In this document: one piece after another, positions 5,298 to 9,589 of the stretch
Layout of the letters: the number at the start of each line of letters is the position of its first letter
Position numbering within the stretch: the first letter of the stretch is position 1
From: Planctomycetota bacterium
GTDB taxonomy: Bacteria > Planctomycetota > SZUA-567
Reading direction: 5' to 3'
DNA: 9,589 nt
Assembly (NCBI GenBank): GCA_031278535.1
Contig: JAITKH010000227.1
Location: 1-9,589 of the forward strand
The notes under the pieces: generated by a model
Told to the model about the DNA's origin: nothing
Seen by the model: only the letters and a program-made list of their open reading frames with translations
Databases searched by the model: none
Translations under genes and position numbers: made by a program

Positions 5298-8147
5298 TTA
5301 TTCGCCGTTCTCTTCATCTTCCCAGGGAGAAGGCGCCGGACCCCGCTCGTCCTCCCGAAGGCCGGCCAGGCCGCTGTCCTCTTCATCGTTGCCACTTCGG
5401 CCGGCGCCGCCGCCGAATTTGAAGCGGAATTCCTCCAGGGTGAGCAATATTTCCCTGGCCTTGCCGTCACGGAAAGGCCCCAGCAGGCCGACGGAAGCCA
5501 ACTGATCGATAATGCGGGAGGCGCGGCCGTAGCCGATGCCAAACTTGCGCTGCAGGAGCGACACCGATCCGCGTTGATTTTCGATAATGGTCTCGCCGGA
5601 TTCGAGAAACAGTTCGTCGAAGGAGGAGATGTCCACGGTTCCGGCGGCGCCGCCGATGACCGGGCCCAGAAGATCCGGATGGTATTGCGGTTCGGCCCTG
5701 GCCTTGGTGAAGTCCACCGTCCGGAAAAGCTCCTCGTCCGAGACAAAAACGCCTTGGGCGCGGATAAGCTTTCCCACGCCCGGAGGAAGATACAGCATAT
5801 CACCTTGTCCCAGCAGGGATTCCGCTCCGTTCTGATCGAGAATGGTGCGGCTGTCCACCCGGCTGGCCACCTGGAAAGCGATGCGGCAGGGCATGTTGGC
5901 CTTGATGAGTCCGGTAATGACGTCCACCGACGGCCGCTGGGTGGCGAGGATGAGATGGATACCGACCGCCCGGCTCTTGGCGGCGAGACGGGTTATGTGC
6001 AGCTCCACTTCCTTTCCCGCCACCATCATGAGATCGGCCAGTTCGTCGATAATCACCACCATGTAGGGCAGGCGTTTCGGGAACGCCTCGATTTCTTCGA
6101 GGCTGGCGAAGGCGTCCAGGCGCGTGCGGATGCCATCCTCCCCCAGCGCGTTGAATTTGGCGATGTTGTTCACCGACACCTGCGACATTTGCTCGTAGCG
6201 CTCGTCCATCTTCTGGCAAATCCATTCGAGCACCGCCACCGCCCGCTTCATGTCGGTGATGACCGGGCTCATCAGATGGGGAATGTCCTTGAAGCGGGAC
6301 AGTTCCACCACCTTGGGATCGACCATGATAAGCTGCGTTTCGTCCGGGCGGCAACACATCATTACCGACATGATGATGGAATTGATGCAGACCGATTTGC
6401 CGCTGCCGGTGGCGCCGGCGATCAGGAGATGCGGCATGCGGGCGAGGTCGGCCACCAGCGCCCGGCCGGAAACATCCTTCCCGAGGCAGACGGGCAGGGC
6501 CTGGCGGCGCTTTTCGCGATTGATGGCCTCGACCGTCTCCCGGAGCGACACCAGTTCCTTCTCGGTATTCGGTATCTCTATGCCGATGGTGTTCTTGCCG
6601 GGAATCGGGGCGATGATGCGCACCGACTCCGCCTGGAGTTGCATGGCAAGATTGTCGGCGAGCGACGTTACCTTGTTCAGGCGGATGCCGGGGGCCAGGC
6701 TTATTTCATAAAGAGTGATGCGCGGTCCGCGTTCGATATGCACCACCCGCCCCTCGATTTTAAATTCCTCCAACGTCCGTTCGAGAATCCGCGCCCTGGC
6801 CTCGCTCTTCGTCCTGTCCTCGACGACAGGCGGATCCGGGGGATCCAACAGGTCCAGCGACGGCAGGACATAGTCGGCGAAGGCGTCGGACGGCCGCCCG
6901 GCGGCAGCCGGAACGGAAAAGGAAGCGGCGGCTGGTTCCGGCGACGGAGTACGGCCCGCCGGGATCGGCCGTCGCGGTTCGGGTCGCGCCGCCGCCGGCG
7001 CCTCCCTGTCTGGGGCCGCTGGAATGGGCGGCGTCCATTCCGGGGACGCGTCCGCCTCCGCGATATTTTTAGAATTTTCAGAAAAATTCGCGTTTTCCCG
7101 GTTGTCTGGAGCGTTCGGACCATCCAGGACGCCGGATTCGTTCGAACCGTTTTCTTCATCTGAAACATCCGCCTCGAGCACCGGGTCGCGGCTCTCCGGC
7201 CATCCGGCCGTTTCGCCGTTCCCGTTTTCATTCTCGTCCGCCGTTTCCGGCTGCGGGCGAGCGGGAACGGCTTCCGCAATTGGTTCGGGGAACGCCGGCG
7301 TTTCCCCGTCCCCGTCTGCTACGGCGCCATCGGGTTCGGGATCGAGAAAACGGGAAACGAACCTGTCCCTGAGCCGCCAGGATCGCCGGGGACGGGTCTC
7401 CGGAGGCGGTTCCTCTCCAATGACTCCGATTGTTTCGGGCGCACCGGAACCGGAGACGGCGCCGGCGGTGACCGCGCCAAGCCGGGGAGCGGCGACGCGG
7501 TCCGCCGCCGCTGCCGCGCCAGCCAGAGCGGGACGCGGGCTCAGGAGCAGGCGGAACAGGGAGGAAATCCGCAAACCCAGGCCGGCCAGACCGAAAACGG
7601 CATCCATAAAAAGAAAGACCGATTGGCGCGCAGCGATGACGGCGGCTTCGCCGAAGGCGAGCAGGGCGCCGAGAAGAAAAGTTCCGGCGGCGGCCAGGAC
7701 GATGCCCCAACGGCCGAAGTACAGGAGCGCCGGCGGCGAGACATAAACGGCGAGAAGTCCTCCCGTTTCCAGGTCGTAGCGGTTGGCGACGGCAGAATGG
7801 CCGAGCGAGACGGCGGCGAGAACGAGTACGCCGCCGAAAATTTGCGGCCAGGTGGAAAGGAAACGTTTGCTCAGGGCAATATGCGCACCCCAGGCGGGGA
7901 GGAGAAAGGCAAGGATCAGGGAAGCGGCGCGGCCCATGGTGTTCACCGTTCCAAATGCCATCCAGGCGCCGGCCAGGCCGGTGAGGCAGGTCTTGGCGGC
8001 GGCGCGCATGTCAAGCGCGATGTCGGCGGAAAGGAGGGACAGAAACAGAAAGACGCCCAGTCCCGCCAGGATCGTGCCGGCTGCGACAGCGAGGAAATCG
8101 AGAAATCGCCGGGTTCCGGAAAGGGCGTTGCGACTGGTTGCGGTCAT
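5298..8147 (-). CDS. ftsK: DNA translocase FtsK/SpoIIIE
   Basis: FtsK is an ATP-driven DNA pump anchored at the division septum; it moves chromosome ends and the dif region during segregation. The 949-residue protein has an N-terminal membrane domain with four or five hydrophobic segments within about residues 15-185. A long Pro/Glu/Asn-rich linker follows at about 204-430. The alpha/beta motor has Walker A GATGSGKS at 578-585, Walker B VVIIDE at 697-702, ILATQRPSVDVITG and RIAFQVASRVDSRTILDQ. The C-terminal gamma winged helix, which reads polar DNA sequences, is at about 860-907 (SLLQRKFGIGYGRASRIIDQ). It is longer than SpoIIIE and shorter than E. coli FtsK because of the linker. The frame is open to 8231, but that extension would be encoded by a MITE end; AAGGA 6 bases before ATG 8147 sets the start. 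Confidence 0.95.
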   Translation of the reverse strand: MTATSRNALSGTRRFLDFLAVAAGTILAGLGVFLFLSLLSADIALDMRAAAKTCLTGLAGAWMAFGTVNTMGRAASLILAFLLPAWGAHIALSKRFLSTWPQIFGGVLVLAAVSLGHSAVANRYDLETGGLLAVYVSPPALLYFGRWGIVLAAAGTFLLGALLAFGEAAVIAARQSVFLFMDAVFGLAGLGLRISSLFRLLLSPRPALAGAAAAADRVAAPRLGAVTAGAVSGSGAPETIGVIGEEPPPETRPRRSWRLRDRFVSRFLDPEPDGAVADGDGETPAFPEPIAEAVPARPQPETADENENGNGETAGWPESRDPVLEADVSDEENGSNESGVLDGPNAPDNRENANFSENSKNIAEADASPEWTPPIPAAPDREAPAAARPEPRRPIPAGRTPSPEPAAASFSVPAAAGRPSDAFADYVLPSLDLLDPPDPPVVEDRTKSEARARILERTLEEFKIEGRVVHIERGPRITLYEISLAPGIRLNKVTSLADNLAMQLQAESVRIIAPIPGKNTIGIEIPNTEKELVSLRETVEAINREKRRQALPVCLGKDVSGRALVADLARMPHLLIAGATGSGKSVCINSIIMSVMMCCRPDETQLIMVDPKVVELSRFKDIPHLMSPVITDMKRAVAVLEWICQKMDERYEQMSQVSVNNIAKFNALGEDGIRTRLDAFASLEEIEAFPKRLPYMVVIIDELADLMMVAGKEVELHITRLAAKSRAVGIHLILATQRPSVDVITGLIKANMPCRIAFQVASRVDSRTILDQNGAESLLGQGDMLYLPPGVGKLIRAQGVFVSDEELFRTVDFTKARAEPQYHPDLLGPVIGGAAGTVDISSFDELFLESGETIIENQRGSVSLLQRKFGIGYGRASRIIDQLASVGLLGPFRDGKAREILLTLEEFRFKFGGGAGRSGNDEEDSGLAGLREDERGPAPSPWEDEENGE
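7059..7092. repeat. AT-rich inverted repeat inside the ftsK linker
   Basis: CGCGA-(T)-ATTTTT at 7059-7070 pairs with AAAAATTCGCG at 7082-7092 across an 11-base loop. This gives an 11-bp stem with a single bulge, and on the plus strand it is followed by TTTT, so it looks like an intrinsic terminator antisense to ftsK. In the gene it encodes an Asn/Ser/Lys-rich patch (ENANFSENSKN) of the disordered linker. Its base composition contrasts with the GC-rich surroundings. Confidence 0.5.
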
Positions 8148-8153
8148 GGTCGA

Positions 8154-8158
8154 TCCTT
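8154..8158 (-). promoter_or_regulatory. Ribosome binding site of ftsK
   Basis: AAGGA on the minus strand, 6 bases before ATG at 8147. It supports this start over the upstream in-frame ATG codons at 8186 and 8231, which lie in MITE sequence. The MITE boundary at 8164 leaves this site intact. Confidence 0.8.
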
Positions 8159-8163
8159 CTTCA

Positions 8164-8330
8164 ATAGTGTTCCACAAAGTCTGCATCTTTGATTGAGACT
8201 TTGCGGGGAGTGTCGCCGGTTCATCCGGCAACCGCTTTCCGGGAAAGTGAATTCCCCTTTGGCCCCGGAGGCCGATTCCGACAACAAACGGATTTCGGCA
8301 TCTGCGGGTTTGGTCTTTTCAGGACACTAG
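8164..8330 (-). mobile_element. MITE-like element, copy B (167 bp)
   Basis: This is the same element as copies A and C, in inverted orientation and of equal length to C. Read on the minus strand it starts CTAGTGTCCTGAAAAG and continues with ATCCGTTTGTTG, a GGGGAATTCACT block, CCGGATGAACCGG and CACTCCCCGCAAAGTCTC, then ends TTTGTGGAACACTAT. The distal end has a hairpin (GACTTTGTGG against a CCCGCAAAGTC-type arm). It fills most of the 213-bp gap between the uppP stop and the ftsK start, leaving only 16 bp before the ftsK start codon, which hold its ribosome binding site. No transposase is encoded. Confidence 0.8.
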
Positions 8331-8360
8331 TTTCCGCCCCGAATCGCCGAGACGGAGGTT

Positions 8361-9188
8361 TCACGACGTTGTCGCCCGCAGGGAAAAATAGACGAGGCCG
8401 GCGAGCGCCGCCAGGCAGCAGTAACCGGCAAACCATACCAGTCGACCACCAACGACCAGCCGTTCAAGAAGCGCCAGGGCGAAGCCGCCGGCGGCGGCGG
8501 CGGCCGCCATACCCAGGAGGAGGGGACCGATCCCCGTCCCTCCGGCGAAGCTGTCCGCCGGCGCGCCGTGGCGAAGCATCTCCAGACCATGCAAGCCCGC
8601 CGCCCCCAACACGGCCGGGATGGAGAGCATGAAGCTGAAGCGGAACGCCTCGGCGCGATCCGTCCCGCAGAGCATTCCGCCCGCGATGGTGAGTCCGCTC
8701 CGGCTTATTCCCGGCGCCAGGGCCAACGCCTGGAAGAGCCCGACCACGACAGCGCCGGACCAGCCGAGATCCCGCAGGGGAAGGGTTGGATTTTTCCGCA
8801 TCTCCGCTGTCGCCAGGGCGGAAGCGGTGACCAGGAGGCCGAGGCAGATCATGGCCGGCGACTGGCGCAGTGCCTCGAAGAATTCTTTGCATGCCAAGCC
8901 GATCAGGGCGGCGGGAACGGTGCCGGCAACGGCGAACCATATCGCCTCGCGCCCATTGTGCCAATACCAGAGAATGGAACGGCGGAAATACGCCAGTACC
9001 ACCCCCAAGGTGGCAAAGTGGAGAAAGGCGTCGAAAGCCGGCGGCGCCTCATGCCCGAGACCAAGATGTTCGATCAGGGCGAGGTGTCCGCTCGATGAAA
9101 CGGGAAGGAATTCGGTCAATCCCTGGATAAGCCCGAGAAGGGCGGCCCAGAAATATCCGATGTCCGCGGTTCCAGTCCCTATGTCCAT
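8361..9188 (-). CDS. uppP: Undecaprenyl-diphosphate phosphatase (UppP/BacA family)
   Basis: UppP is an integral membrane enzyme that removes one phosphate from undecaprenyl diphosphate, recycling the lipid carrier of peptidoglycan and other wall polymers; higher dosage is known to confer bacitracin resistance. The 275-residue protein has the family motif QGLTEFLPVSSSGHL at residues 22-36, including the (E/Q)xxxE pair (Q22, E26), the SSSGH run (31-35), and the second motif PGISRSG at 159-165 with the conserved arginine R163. About seven or eight hydrophobic helices are visible and the length is typical. ATG at 9188 follows two GGAG boxes and is followed at once by the family N-terminus. A TTG at 9242 would add a charged 18-residue extension and is less likely. 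A MITE separates the gene from ftsK downstream, so co-transcription is uncertain. Confidence 0.95.
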   Translation of the reverse strand: MDIGTGTADIGYFWAALLGLIQGLTEFLPVSSSGHLALIEHLGLGHEAPPAFDAFLHFATLGVVLAYFRRSILWYWHNGREAIWFAVAGTVPAALIGLACKEFFEALRQSPAMICLGLLVTASALATAEMRKNPTLPLRDLGWSGAVVVGLFQALALAPGISRSGLTIAGGMLCGTDRAEAFRFSFMLSIPAVLGAAGLHGLEMLRHGAPADSFAGGTGIGPLLLGMAAAAAAGGFALALLERLVVGGRLVWFAGYCCLAALAGLVYFSLRATTS

Positions 9189-9327
9189 GCGGCTCCGGTC
9201 CCTCCGGGAAAAGGCGGCGGCATCCGCCCGGGCGGCGGACAAGCGCCTTGAGCGTCTTATCGGCCGGTTGCCGGTTCCGGGCGCACAACTTTCTTCGCAA
9301 GGCGGGAAAATGAGGAGGGCGAGGGGA
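9189..9327 (-). other. uppP leader region
   Basis: This 139-bp stretch lies between the uppP start and MITE copy C. It contains a Shine-Dalgarno-like GGAGG about 17 bases and a GGAG about 5 bases before the start codon. I found no convincing -35/-10 pair and no gene. Together with the MITE copies to its right it makes a gene-free stretch of about 400 bp to the window end. Confidence 0.4.
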
Positions 9328-9494
9328 CTAGTGGTCTGTAAAGTCTAAACCCTTACAAATTCTGAAGTCCGTTTGTTCCGGGATTGACCTTTGATGCCGG
9401 AGGGGAATTCACTGCCCCGGAGGCGGAAACCGGATGAACCGGGGGCACTCCCCGTAAAGTCTCAACCACCGATTGAGACTTTACGGAACACTAG
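9328..9494 (+). mobile_element. MITE-like element, copy C (167 bp, best preserved ends)
   Basis: Terminal inverted repeats are clear: left CTAGTGGTCTGTAAAGTCT, right (read inward) CTAGTGTTCCGTAAAGTCT, matching at 17 of 19 positions. Near the right end is a perfect 14-bp hairpin, CCGTAAAGTCTCAA (9452-9465) against TTGAGACTTTACGG (9473-9486), with a 7-base loop. There is no coding capacity. Ends with CTAG resemble elements that insert at TA or CTAG, such as IS630/Tc1-type relatives, but the parent family is not identified from this sequence. Confidence 0.85.
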
Positions 9495-9589
9495 TGCTTT
9501 GAAAAGACTAAATTTATGGATGTGAATGTTTTTTGTTTTGGAACCGCCCTCTGATACGAAAAGGGATTCATTTTTCTGGGGACGGGAGG
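9491..9589 (+). mobile_element. MITE-like element, copy D, diverged and cut by window end
   Basis: This copy starts at the CTAG that ends copy C, so the two abut and share that tetranucleotide. CTAGTGCTTTGAAAAGACTAAA matches the left end of copy C at 18 of 22 positions. Further similarity follows in order: TGAATG..., TTTGTT, TCTGATACGAAAAGGGATTCA (split here at GATAC/GAAAAGGG) against the TTTGATGCCGGAGGGGAATTCA block. It is more AT-rich and more diverged than A, B and C, and its right end lies outside the window. Confidence 0.6.

Noticed and set aside
4525..5505. 326-codon plus-strand open frame across the TPR-like gene and the ftsK end
   Set aside because: It crosses a gene boundary and a promoter on the other strand and has no recognisable domain; it is a shadow frame.
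5574..7163. 529-codon plus-strand open frame opposite ftsK
   Set aside because: His/Arg-rich translation typical of the antisense of GC-rich genes; ftsK motifs on the minus strand are unmistakable.
8148..8231. N-terminal extension of FtsK
   Set aside because: Most of it is encoded by the MITE end, and the good ribosome binding site points to ATG 8147.
8486..8508. GCC/GGC triplet runs in uppP, and a similar run near 5027-5040 in the TPR-like gene
   Set aside because: They encode poly-Ala in membrane segments and are ordinary low-complexity coding sequence in GC-rich DNA.

Overview
The window is GC-rich bacterial chromosomal DNA. All six confident protein genes lie on the minus strand. In transcription order they are uppP (undecaprenyl-diphosphate phosphatase), ftsK (DNA translocase), an unnamed membrane-anchored TPR-like gene, rpsT (ribosomal protein S20), pheS and pheT (phenylalanyl-tRNA synthetase alpha and beta). 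The UppP and FtsK types fit a walled bacterium. The beta subunit lacks the usual N-terminal tRNA-binding OB fold; from memory, short PheT forms occur in the Planctomycetes/PVC groups among others. Any taxonomic placement beyond 'bacterium' is a low-confidence inference.

Layout: 1-394 is a relatively AT-rich, gene-free 3' flank of pheT. 395-3455 is a compact pheS-pheT operon with a 19-bp gap. 3456-3953 has no gene but is full of structure: three decayed repeats with the sequence and period of a type I-C CRISPR array end 7 bp from the pheS start codon, followed by a 168-bp MITE-like element and a terminator-like hairpin downstream of rpsT. 3954-5244 holds rpsT and the TPR-like gene, with a well-formed sigma-70-type promoter just before the latter. 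5298-8147 is ftsK. 8148-8360 is almost entirely a second copy of the MITE, inserted 16 bp upstream of the ftsK start codon. 8361-9188 is uppP. 9189-9589 holds the uppP leader, a third MITE copy and, abutting it, the start of a fourth diverged copy that runs off the window.

The genes are housekeeping functions: cell-wall lipid carrier recycling, chromosome segregation, translation and aminoacylation. Nothing in the coding part points to a new system. The interest is in the intergenic DNA: a roughly 167-bp non-coding inverted-repeat element family that has colonised three of the five long gaps, and a degenerate CRISPR-like mini-array, without cas genes in the window, that now forms the leader of pheS.
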